In this document: in pieces, positions 1 through 5,572 of the stretch
Numbering within the stretch: the first letter of the stretch is position 1
Layout of the letters: every line of letters begins with the position of its first letter
NCBI GenBank assembly: GCA_021798235.1
Contig: JAJZMO010000118.1
Span: forward strand, 1-5,614
Reading direction: 5' to 3'
Length of the DNA stretch: 5,614 nucleotides
Source of the DNA: Acidobacteriota bacterium
GTDB lineage: Bacteria; Acidobacteriota; Terriglobia; Terriglobales; Acidobacteriaceae
The notes under the pieces: model-generated
Seen by the model: only the letters and a program-made list of their open reading frames with translations
Database searches by the model: none
Told to the model about the DNA's origin: nothing
Program-made: the position numbers and the translations under genes

Positions 1-99
1 GACATGTCGAACACTACGGACAGAAGCCCTGGATCGGCCAGATTGATCAAACTCCGACTGAGCCACTGGCGGGCGACCAAGTACCGACTCACATCCGAC

Positions 100-127
100 C
101 TCGGTTATCACCTTAAATCCGGCCATA
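100..127 (+). repeat. IS21 left terminal repeat L1
   Basis: Positions 103-127 match the reverse complement of 2970-2994 at 24 of 25 bases. With the outer CTC included, the repeat also resembles the reverse complement of 2995-3021. Such multiple end repeats are the usual transposase-binding sites of IS21-family ends. The function is inferred from the family; the match itself is visible. Confidence 0.85.
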
Positions 128-151
128 CATTATCAGTTCAAAACCGGCCAA
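128..151 (+). repeat. IS21 left internal repeat L2
   Basis: This is a second, diverged copy in tandem with L1, with a TTATCAG block followed by TTCAAAACCGGCCAA. The last 15 bases (137-151) are an exact inverted match to 2622-2636 inside istA. It is probably a secondary IstA-binding site. Confidence 0.75.
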
Positions 152-155
152 CGGG

Positions 156-175
156 ATTGGCCGAAGACGTGATTG
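156..175 (-). repeat. Possible third left-end repeat L3, inverted
   Basis: ATTGGCC followed after a short gap by GTGATTG has the same two blocks as L1 and L2, in the opposite orientation. It is more diverged than the others and lies just beyond the stop codon of the small ORF at 178-510. It may be a further transposase site or a degenerate remnant. Confidence 0.45.
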
Positions 176-177
176 TT

Positions 178-510
178 TTACCTTGCGGCGGCGAGCATTT
201 GCAAGGCGTGGATTGAACCGACGGACTCATGGTTGATCTGGAAGCATGGTAAGGTTGTATTCGCTCCGCCGGGGTCGCGCCCTGCGGAGTGATCCAGGGC
301 CGATGACACGGGGCTGGCTCCGAAGGAATCGGTGATCGAGACCCTCTGCGGTTTGCCCGATGGGCGGCCGTTGGAGGGTTTCGTATTTATGCCAGTATTC
401 CTAAGGTGAGTCTCCGTCGTGGGAGGCCTCTGGATCACGAGTCGCGACGCCGCCGGGCGTTCTTTGCCCGGCATCCATTTTGCTTTTGCCTGTGCTCTTG
501 CTTTTGTCAT
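178..510 (-). CDS. Small hypothetical ORF coupled to istB
   Basis: This is a 110-codon minus-strand frame whose ATG (510-508) overlaps the istB stop codon as ATGA, the same arrangement as istA-istB. A GGGAGA stretch lies about 8 bases before the ATG and could serve as a ribosome site. The product is basic at its N-terminus (MTKARAQAKAKW) and rich in Ser, Pro and Gly, with no signal peptide, membrane segment or motif that I recognise. It stops at 178, beside the left-end repeats. I know of no function for a third protein in IS21 transposition. The frame may be a chance opening across a long structured 3' region of the element, so the call is tentative. Base composition and amino-acid use look less gene-like than in istA or istB. 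Confidence 0.35.
   Translation of the reverse strand: MTKARAQAKAKWMPGKERPAASRLVIQRPPTTETHLRNTGINTKPSNGRPSGKPQRVSITDSFGASPVSSALDHSAGRDPGGANTTLPCFQINHESVGSIHALQMLAAAR
264..300. other. Two mutually exclusive GC-rich stems downstream of istB
   Basis: CTCCGC (264-269) can pair with GCGGAG (284-289), while GCCCTG (279-284) can pair with CAGGGC (295-300). The two stems share base 284, so only one can form at a time. This could be chance in GC-rich sequence or a folded 3' region of the istAB transcript. No T-run makes either a clear terminator. Confidence 0.3.
452..472. other. Perfect 7-bp hairpin just downstream of istB
   Basis: GCCGGGC (452-458) and GCCCGGC (466-472) form a perfect stem around a 7-base loop, about 35 bases beyond the istB stop codon. 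On the minus strand no T-run follows, so it is not a standard intrinsic terminator for istAB. On the plus strand it is followed by a weak T-rich stretch. It may protect the istAB mRNA end or reduce read-through. Confidence 0.45.
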
Positions 511-1256
511 TGGCCATCTCCCGTGCTGCCGGTTTTGGTGCGGTAGCTGCGCGGGCCGCACTTGAGCACGTGGCCGTGATGCAGAAGCCTGTCGAGCATA
601 GCGGTGACGGCGGCGCTGTCGCCCAGCAGCTTTCCCCAGTCGTCTACGGGGCGATTCGATGTGAGTAGCGTACTGGCGCGTTCGTAGCGGCGCATGATGA
701 TCTCCAGCAGTTCCTCGGCAGCGGTCAGCGGCAGCTTGCGCATGCCCAGATCGTCGATGATCAACAGCGGCACGGTGGTCAGCATTTCCATGAGCTCCTT
801 GCGCTTGCCATCGAGCGTGGCGTCGGCCAGTTCTTCCAGCAGGGTGTGGGCTTCGCGATACAGCACGCGGTAGCCCTGCTGGATGACGGCATGCCCGATG
901 GCCTGTGCGCAGTGGCTCTTCCCGCTCCCAGGCGGCCCGAGGAACAAGGCGTCTTCACGCTTTCCGACCCAGTTTGCTGTGGACAGTTCGAAGACCAGGT
1001 TGCGATTCATCCGGGCGTTGAACTGGAAGTCGAAGTTGTCCAGGCGCTTATCCGCATCGCGGAACTGCGCCTGCTTGTGGCGTCTCTCCAGGAGCCGTTT
1101 GCTGCGGCAGGTCAGCTCGTCAGAGACCAGCGTGGAGATCAGATCGATGGCCGCCATGTTCTCCGATTGCGCTTGCAGAAGGCGGGTTTCCATCACCGCC
1201 GCCATGCCGCTCAGGCGCAGTTGCACCAGGGAGCGATTGAGTTCGATCAGGTTCAT
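507..1256 (-). CDS. istB: IS21-family transposition helper ATPase IstB
   Basis: IstB is a DnaA/DnaC-like AAA+ ATPase that binds DNA and the IstA transposase and helps select and present target DNA. The 249-residue product has an N-terminal helical region typical of the family (about 1-75), Walker A GPPGSGKS at 107-114, Walker B LLIIDDLG at 164-171, a sensor-1-like TSNRP at 199-203, and MLDRLLHH with a probable arginine finger at R223. The length is normal for IstB. The ATG at 1256 is preferred over the upstream in-frame opening because it overlaps the istA stop as ATGA (1253-1256) and has GAGGAA about 8 bases upstream, which points to translational coupling. All ATPase motifs are intact and there is no frameshift, so it is probably functional. 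Confidence 0.95.
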   Translation of the reverse strand: MNLIELNRSLVQLRLSGMAAVMETRLLQAQSENMAAIDLISTLVSDELTCRSKRLLERRHKQAQFRDADKRLDNFDFQFNARMNRNLVFELSTANWVGKREDALFLGPPGSGKSHCAQAIGHAVIQQGYRVLYREAHTLLEELADATLDGKRKELMEMLTTVPLLIIDDLGMRKLPLTAAEELLEIIMRRYERASTLLTSNRPVDDWGKLLGDSAAVTAMLDRLLHHGHVLKCGPRSYRTKTGSTGDGQ

Positions 1257-2917
1257 GATTGGGGTTCCTCGAAGTGGATGCGTTGTTGGATCAGGTCGCG
1301 ATACTGGCTCAGCTCGCGGATCAGCGGATCGACTTGCCGCAGGCTGAGAGGAGCCTGCGGGCTGCGCTCCAGATAGCGGCGCACGAAGCGATACTCGGCA
1401 ACACGCAACTCCAGCGCCGCCGCACAGGCATCCTCGCAAGCCACACTGCCATAGTGCTTCGCCAGTTGGAGAACTCCCTGTATGCGACGCGTTCCGAGTT
1501 CGCCCTGGCGAGCATGGATGGCGTCGCAGACGGCGCCGATATTGGCTCCGGCCTTATGTGCACGAGCCAGCAGTTGAAGCAGCTTCGGCGGGGTGCGCCG
1601 CGGGCGATCCGCATCGCGGATGCGATGCCCGCCACGCTTGCCGCTCAGATGCTCACGCAGCAACTCACCGGTACGTGGATCAAGCAGCCGCACGAACATC
1701 GCGTCCCACTGCACGTTGACTTTGCGCCCGACCCAGCCCGGCGGCGCACCATAATAGGCAGCTTCCACTTCGACACAGCCGTCCAGATGCACCGTGCGCT
1801 CGCCATACTGGTAGTAGCGGAACGGCTCCAGCGGCAACGGTCGCAGGAACGGCTTCTCTTCGGCGAACATCGCCGCCACCTGCCGCTTGGTCCGGCCGTG
1901 GATGCGCTTGTCGGCCCAGTTTTCTTCCCAGTGGTCCAGATACGCCTGCGCCTCTTCCAGACTCTCGAACTTCTTGCCCTTCAGTGGTGTCTTCTGCGCA
2001 TGGGCTACGCCGGACTCCACTTTCCCTTTGCGATCCGGATCGCGCACCTTGCACGGCAGCGCCGTCACCCCGTAGTGCGCCAGCACGTCGCGATACAAGG
2101 GATTCAGTGCCGGATCGTAGAAATCCGGAGACAACACGCCCTCGCGAAGGTTGTCCAGCACCACCACCCGCGGCGTGCCGCCAAGCCGGCGAAATGCTTT
2201 CTCATGCAGCTCGGCCCACACCCGCGCACTCGATCGAAAGGTCAGCAGCCGAACACATTTGCGACTGCAGCCCAGCGTTAGTACGAACAACCGCGTGCGC
2301 CGGTACTTGCCGCTGTCAGGATCGCGCACCAGCGGCCCAGTGCCGTAATCAACCTGGGCCTCCTCGCCGGGTTTCGTCTCGATGATTACTCGCGCTTCAG
2401 GCGACACCGATCCGCGCAGTTTGAGCACGAATCGCTGAACACTCTGATAGCTGCTTGTAAACCCGTGCTTATCGACCAGATCTTGCCAGATACCCATCGC
2501 GTTCCGGCCCCGCGACAGCTCGAGCTCGATCATCTCCCGATACGGTTCACTGGCTCCGGATGGGCGCTTGCTACCCTGCCCCGGCAACGTCGTTCCCGGG
2601 AAAAAGCCGGTAATCACTTCATTGGCCGGTTTTGAAGTATCGGCGCGGGTAGAACCGGAAAAGCCGGTGATCACCTCTATGGCCGGATTTGCCGCGTCTT
2701 CGCCAACTGGGTCGGTGGTCACCGTGCTGGCAGCCTTTGCTGGAGACTTTCGGCCCCAGCCACCCGGCGCCCGCAGAGCTATCCCAGCCGACCTTAAGTA
2801 TCCGCCAGCCGTCTCGCGACGAACTCCCGTCGCTGCCTCGATCCGGCGCAGGGACCAACCAAGTCGACCCAGCGCAATTACCTGTTCCTGCTTCGCTTTT
2901 TCCAAGACATTACCCAT
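1253..2917 (-). CDS. istA: IS21-family DDE transposase IstA
   Basis: IstA cuts and joins the ends of the insertion sequence, working with IstB. The 554-residue product starts with a helix-turn-helix (about 10-45, EQVIALGRLGWSLRRIEAAT), followed by a linker and a second DNA-binding region near 125-170. The DDE catalytic core has D190 (AQVDYG), D255 (VVLDNLREG) and E301 (DRKGKVES), and a basic beta-rich C-terminal part follows (about 365-440). The frame is uninterrupted and the triad complete, so activity is plausible. The linker at 77-108 contains a duplicated (P-A)-x-EVITGF peptide, encoded by copies of the element's own end repeat, which is unusual. The ATG at 2917 has no good ribosome site nearby, since AGGGG lies about 18 bases upstream, so translation may be weak, as is common for transposases. 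The stop codon overlaps the istB start. Confidence 0.95.
   Translation of the reverse strand: MGNVLEKAKQEQVIALGRLGWSLRRIEAATGVRRETAGGYLRSAGIALRAPGGWGRKSPAKAASTVTTDPVGEDAANPAIEVITGFSGSTRADTSKPANEVITGFFPGTTLPGQGSKRPSGASEPYREMIELELSRGRNAMGIWQDLVDKHGFTSSYQSVQRFVLKLRGSVSPEARVIIETKPGEEAQVDYGTGPLVRDPDSGKYRRTRLFVLTLGCSRKCVRLLTFRSSARVWAELHEKAFRRLGGTPRVVVLDNLREGVLSPDFYDPALNPLYRDVLAHYGVTALPCKVRDPDRKGKVESGVAHAQKTPLKGKKFESLEEAQAYLDHWEENWADKRIHGRTKRQVAAMFAEEKPFLRPLPLEPFRYYQYGERTVHLDGCVEVEAAYYGAPPGWVGRKVNVQWDAMFVRLLDPRTGELLREHLSGKRGGHRIRDADRPRRTPPKLLQLLARAHKAGANIGAVCDAIHARQGELGTRRIQGVLQLAKHYGSVACEDACAAALELRVAEYRFVRRYLERSPQAPLSLRQVDPLIRELSQYRDLIQQRIHFEEPQS
2604..2636 (+). repeat. Intragenic end-like repeat I1 in istA
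   Basis: This copy has a GGTAATCACT block followed by TTGGCCGGTTTTGAA, whose 15 bases (2622-2636) are the exact reverse complement of 137-151 at the left end. It is a direct repeat of 2661-2691 at a 57-base offset, 26 of 31 bases identical, and encodes the second EVITGF peptide of IstA. Confidence 0.8.
2661..2691 (+). repeat. Intragenic end-like repeat I2 in istA
   Basis: This copy contains the palindrome GGTGATCACC, then TATGGCCGGATTTG (2678-2691), which is identical to 2970-2983 at the right end. It encodes the first EVITGF peptide of IstA. The 57-base offset from I1 is 19 codons, so the duplication keeps the reading frame. Confidence 0.8.
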
Positions 2918-2969
2918 GCCAACAGAGGCTAATTTCCCCTGCCGGAGCTAATGTCTCAGGCCTCTTCGC

Positions 2970-2994
2970 TATGGCCGGATTTGAGGTGATAACC
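2970..2994 (-). repeat. IS21 right internal repeat R2
   Basis: Read on the minus strand this matches left repeat L1 (103-127) at 24 of 25 bases. It lies just inside R1 and upstream of istA, so IstA bound here could also influence istA transcription; that is inference. Confidence 0.85.
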
Positions 2995-3023
2995 TATGGC
3001 CGCTTTTGGGTGATTACCGAGGT
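2995..3023 (-). repeat. IS21 right terminal repeat R1
   Basis: On the minus strand this reads ACCTCGGTAATCACCC and then AAAGCGGCCATA, the outermost repeat unit and the counterpart of 98-127. It directly abuts R2 in tandem. The true tip may lie a few bases further right, as far as the ACTACA ending at 3029. Confidence 0.8.
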
Positions 3024-3044
3024 ACTACAGAGTAATCGTAACGA

Positions 3045-3956
3045 ATGAGGGGGTCCGATTTGAGGCAGAAGCCAAATGCGAGTGAACACAAGACGCTGCG
3101 CAGGATCATCGAATCGCGTGGCAAACCGAAGCCCCGCCCAAAGGGGCAAAAGAAGTTCTGCGGCTCCTGGAGTCTCCACGGAGTGAGGCTAGAGTCTGCG
3201 GCCCGCCGGGGAAACCGACCCAAAGCAAACCGACTGCCACGGGAGAAGTTTATTTGCCTTCGTTGCAAGTGCTGGGGCTGTTCGCGTTGCGGCCCGAGGA
3301 AGGCGATGCAGTATCGGGCGCGAATCATGCAAGCGGCGCACCGTTATAGGCTATCCCGGTTTATGACTCTGACTCTCAACCCGCGTTCGGTTGCTCGCCC
3401 GGATGAAGTGGAAAAGTTCTATGAGCATTTCACGAGCGCGGCTGCTGGGGGTGAGGCTTGCCGATGCTGTACGTGTAGGAAAGTGCAGGCACGTTCGGTG
3501 AAATACATCCGCAAGTGCTGGGCGAAGATGCGCGTGTCGTTCCAGCGGGAATATGGTCATGCGCCAAGATTCGTTGCGGTATTGGAGTTCCAGAAGCGCA
3601 CAGGGCTGGCACACATGCACATCGTGGTGGATCGATATATCCCACGTGATTGGATTCAGGAACGATGGGTGGCTGCGGGCGGCGGTGCACACGTGGACAT
3701 TCGCCACGTGGACGTGCATCGCATTGCAGCTTATCTCGCCAAGTATTTGACCAAAGAGCTGCTGCTGGACGTACCGGATGGGGTTCGCCGAGTCAGCACC
3801 TCGCGCTCAATCAAGCTTAACGAAAAGAAACCGTCCGAGTTCACATGGCACGTGCTGAAAACCACCATAGATCGGCAGTACGTGCTGCTAGTGGACCGCG
3901 CAATAGACGTGGTGATTTCCGATGACGACCTGGAGTCCTTTTCGTTGCGTGAATAA
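3045..3956 (+). CDS. HUH rolling-circle replication initiator (Rep)
   Basis: The 303-residue protein looks like a rolling-circle initiator of the plasmid and filamentous-phage type, which nicks one strand at an origin and stays linked through a tyrosine. Motif I is FMTLTLNP (106-113), the HUH metal site is H190-M-H192 in GLAHMHIVV, and motif III is YLAKYLTK with Y230, K233 and Y234, where Y230 is the likely nucleophile. A cysteine cluster precedes motif I (C71, C74, C76, C79, C82) and a second, C139-x-C-C-x-C144, lies between motifs I and II; both may bind zinc. The ATG at 3045 has no ribosome site. A TTG at 3060 has GAGGGGG (3047-3053) six bases upstream and is a serious alternative start, giving 298 residues. 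An in-frame TAA at 3039 rules out a longer frame. The insertion sequence ends about 20 bases upstream, so the native promoter has probably been displaced. The specific family name is not certain. Confidence 0.82.
   Translation: MRGSDLRQKPNASEHKTLRRIIESRGKPKPRPKGQKKFCGSWSLHGVRLESAARRGNRPKANRLPREKFICLRCKCWGCSRCGPRKAMQYRARIMQAAHRYRLSRFMTLTLNPRSVARPDEVEKFYEHFTSAAAGGEACRCCTCRKVQARSVKYIRKCWAKMRVSFQREYGHAPRFVAVLEFQKRTGLAHMHIVVDRYIPRDWIQERWVAAGGGAHVDIRHVDVHRIAAYLAKYLTKELLLDVPDGVRRVSTSRSIKLNEKKPSEFTWHVLKTTIDRQYVLLVDRAIDVVISDDDLESFSLRE
3047..3053 (+). promoter_or_regulatory. Ribosome site favouring a TTG start for rep
   Basis: GAGGGGG sits six bases before the in-frame TTG at 3060 and overlaps the ATG at 3045-3047, which itself has no purine-rich site. 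The spacing is ideal for the TTG, so translation may begin there. Confidence 0.45.
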
Positions 3957-3958
3957 TG

Positions 3959-3978
3959 CGCACGTGCATGCACGTGCG
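3959..3978. promoter_or_regulatory. Perfect 20-base palindrome between rep and xis
   Basis: CGCACGTGCA at 3959-3968 is followed directly by its reverse complement at 3969-3978, three bases after the rep stop codon (3954-3956). It contains two CACGTG cores ten bases apart, one helical turn. A dimeric operator, a site for the excisionase-like protein, or a hairpin origin or nick region for the upstream initiator are all possible. It has no loop and no T-run, so it is not a standard terminator. Confidence 0.6.
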
Positions 3979-4029
3979 GGGGAATTGTGGAGCTTTCAGG
4001 AGTACGTGTCACTGGTTTCGGGGGTGCTG

Positions 4030-4227
4030 ATGGCAAGGAATGAATGGGATTGCGATTTGATGGATGTGACGGAGATAGCACGTATGTTGCACGTGCCGAT
4101 CTCATGGGTTTATGAGCGGACGCGGCGACGTGGCAGAGAGAGGATTCCACATCTCAAACTAGGCAAGTATCTCCGGTTTGAAGTGGCGGCGGTGCGGGAA
4201 TGGCTGAACGTGCAGAGGAATGCTTGA
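4030..4227 (+). CDS. Excisionase-like winged-helix DNA-binding protein
   Basis: This 65-residue basic protein resembles MerR-like (HTH_17 type) excisionases, which bind DNA near att sites and steer the partner integrase toward excision. The helix-turn-helix spans about 12-33 (MDVTEIARMLHVPISWVYER), followed by a wing with IPHLKLGKYLRF and a final helix EVAAVREWL. The ATG at 4030 is chosen because GGGGG lies at 4020-4024, five bases upstream, and because it gives the usual excisionase length; an upstream ATG at 3922 would overlap rep and add unrelated sequence. The stop codon overlaps the integrase start as TGATG, so the two are likely made together. It could instead be a small transcriptional regulator, but position and size favour a directionality factor. 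Confidence 0.75.
   Translation: MARNEWDCDLMDVTEIARMLHVPISWVYERTRRRGRERIPHLKLGKYLRFEVAAVREWLNVQRNA
4214..4220 (+). promoter_or_regulatory. Ribosome site deciding the integrase start
   Basis: AGAGGAA lies six bases upstream of the ATG at 4227, inside the end of the excisionase-like gene. Together with the TGATG overlap it supports coupled translation from 4227 rather than from the ATGs at 4200 or 4299. Confidence 0.7.
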
Positions 4228-5480
4228 TGAATTCAGAGCGCGGGAATACTCTTCCACCAGACGCACTACCACCTGGACGGACAACATTCAGAGGACGAAT
4301 GACCCGAAAAAGGTGCTACCAGGGCGGTTCCCTTTTCAAACGAGGGAAGCGCAATAAGGTGTGGGTTGCGCGTTGGTGGGAGGACGTGATCGGTCAGGAC
4401 AACCGAATCGAACGGATTCGGCGTTCGCAAGTGATCGGCCCCGTCGCTGAAATTCCCACGGTTCGTGAAGCAAAGCAGATGCTTTCTGAGTTGTTACGCA
4501 AGGTGAATAGCGGAGAGCATCGGCCCCAGGCGGTTTGGACGTTTGGGCGCTTTGTGGAAGATCGTTGGAAACCCGACGTGTACCCTTCACTGAAGTTCTC
4601 AAGCAAGAAGTATTACGACAACATGGTCAACACTCACCTCATGCCGATTTTTGGAGAAACACAGCTTCGCTCTATCACGCGGGAAAGTGTGCAGAACTTT
4701 CTTGCGGCCAAAGTGGAGAGCGGTTCTTCGTGGAAGACCGTCAAACACATCCGAACGGTGTTTGGCACGATTCTAGAAGCGGCGGTGCGGGACGATTTGT
4801 TGATCTCTAACCCAGTGCGAAGGACACGGTTGCCGAGACGGGGAGTGGTGGACGACGCTGCTCCGATCTCACCAGACTCTCTGCGTAGCCTGATCGAAAA
4901 GCTAGAGGAACCATCCCGTTCGATTGCCGCTCTGCTAGTTATGACTGGCTTGCGGATTGGCGAGCTGTTGGCCTTGCGCTGGCAGGACGTGGACCTTGAT
5001 AAAGAGCTGCTGTCGGTAAATCGAACGGTCTACGAAGGCCACTTCGATGAACCAAAGAGCAAGCGAAGCAAACGGAGAATTCCATTAGGCCCAAAGTCTC
5101 TGGAGATATTCCGTTCTCTTCGCAAGGCAGAGGCGAGTCCATCGGACCTAATTTTTGCGGCTCGGAATGGGTCACCGCTCAGCCGTAGAAACCTACTCAA
5201 TCGCCAGCTAAAGCCCGCGTGCAAATCGCTCGGATTAGAGGGCGCAAACTGGCATTGGATGCGGCACGTTCATGCCACTCTGCTGGATTCTGTCGGCGCT
5301 CCTTTAGGTACGGTCCAAGCCATTCTCGGGCACGCCTCTCCGGAGGTGACCCGGGAAGTCTATATCGGCTCGGTTCCGGAGAATGCACGTACCGCCATAG
5401 AGGGTGTCGAAAAGCTAATTGGACCCAAATGGACCCAAGTTAAGACTTGGCCCGAAATGAGGTCCACGCTAATTAATTGA
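4227..5480 (+). CDS. int: Tyrosine-recombinase integrase
   Basis: The 417-residue site-specific recombinase is presumed to integrate and excise the element at the neighbouring tRNA-Pro gene. An N-terminal arm-binding-like region (about 25-95, KRCYQGGSLFKRGKRNKVWV) is followed by a SAM-like core-binding domain (about 100-200) and the catalytic domain (about 213-395). Catalytic residues are visible: R243 in TGLRIGELLALRW, a lysine at 277 or 279 in EPKSKRSKRRIPL, H343 and R346 in HWMRHVHATLL, H369 in ILGHAS, and nucleophile Y379 in TREVYIG. All are present, so it should be active. The ATG at 4227 overlaps the upstream stop codon and has AGAGGAA before it; the ATG at 4299 (MTRKRCYQ, 393 residues, with AGAGG four bases ahead) is an alternative start. 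The stop codon lies 15 bases from the tRNA CCA end. The N-terminus resembles integrases I associate with Acidobacteriota, a loose impression. Confidence 0.93.
   Translation: MNSERGNTLPPDALPPGRTTFRGRMTRKRCYQGGSLFKRGKRNKVWVARWWEDVIGQDNRIERIRRSQVIGPVAEIPTVREAKQMLSELLRKVNSGEHRPQAVWTFGRFVEDRWKPDVYPSLKFSSKKYYDNMVNTHLMPIFGETQLRSITRESVQNFLAAKVESGSSWKTVKHIRTVFGTILEAAVRDDLLISNPVRRTRLPRRGVVDDAAPISPDSLRSLIEKLEEPSRSIAALLVMTGLRIGELLALRWQDVDLDKELLSVNRTVYEGHFDEPKSKRSKRRIPLGPKSLEIFRSLRKAEASPSDLIFAARNGSPLSRRNLLNRQLKPACKSLGLEGANWHWMRHVHATLLDSVGAPLGTVQAILGHASPEVTREVYIGSVPENARTAIEGVEKLIGPKWTQVKTWPEMRSTLIN
5420..5450 (+). repeat. Short direct and inverted repeats at the int 3' end
   Basis: TGGACCCAA occurs at 5420-5428 and again at 5430-5438, exactly ten bases apart, and CCAAGT (5435-5440) with ACTTGG (5445-5450) forms a 6-bp inverted repeat. 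They lie 46-76 bases from the tRNA end, a distance suited to integrase arm-type or excisionase binding sites. The repeats are real; the role is inferred. Confidence 0.45.
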
Positions 5481-5495
5481 AATTGCGGGATTTAA

Positions 5496-5572
<77 letters not shown>

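Larger units (their letters stand above)
98..3023 (-). mobile_element. IS21-family insertion sequence (istA-istB plus end repeats)
   Basis: The element has an IS21-type DDE transposase gene followed by an overlapping IstB-type ATPase gene, with tandem imperfect repeats at both ends. The boundaries are inferred from the outermost inverted match: ACCTCGG at 98-104 faces CCGAGGT at 3017-3023, followed inward by TTATCACC on the left and, in reverse complement, TAATCACC on the right. No convincing target duplication flanks these points. The right side could extend to the CA at 3028-3029, because IS21 members usually end in TG...CA, but the left side offers no matching TG. The span of about 2.9 kb is longer than a typical 2-2.5 kb member; the surplus lies between istB and the left end. 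Family assignment is firm, exact ends are not. Confidence 0.9.

Noticed and set aside
58..67. CTGAGCCACT, also present in the tRNA-Pro gene (5558-5567), as a possible second att site
   Set aside because: The match is only 10 bases and corresponds to the 5' side and D-arm of the tRNA, not the 3' end that an integrase would duplicate.
4..216. Open plus-strand frame of 70 codons at the left edge
   Set aside because: It runs through the end repeats of the insertion sequence, has no recognisable motif and no good ribosome site. Positions 1-97 show nothing that I can name.
1257..1439. Extended istB start upstream of 1256
   Set aside because: The extra residues come from the istA overlap and lack IstB similarity; the ATGA overlap and GAGGAA site at 1256 decide the start.
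846..2385. Long plus-strand open frames opposite istB and istA
   Set aside because: They are antisense to genes with intact catalytic motifs, contain no recognisable domain, and are expected from GC-rich codon bias.
3922..4029. Longer excisionase-like protein starting at 3922
   Set aside because: It would overlap the rep end and translate the palindrome; the ATG at 4030 has a ribosome site and gives the usual family length.
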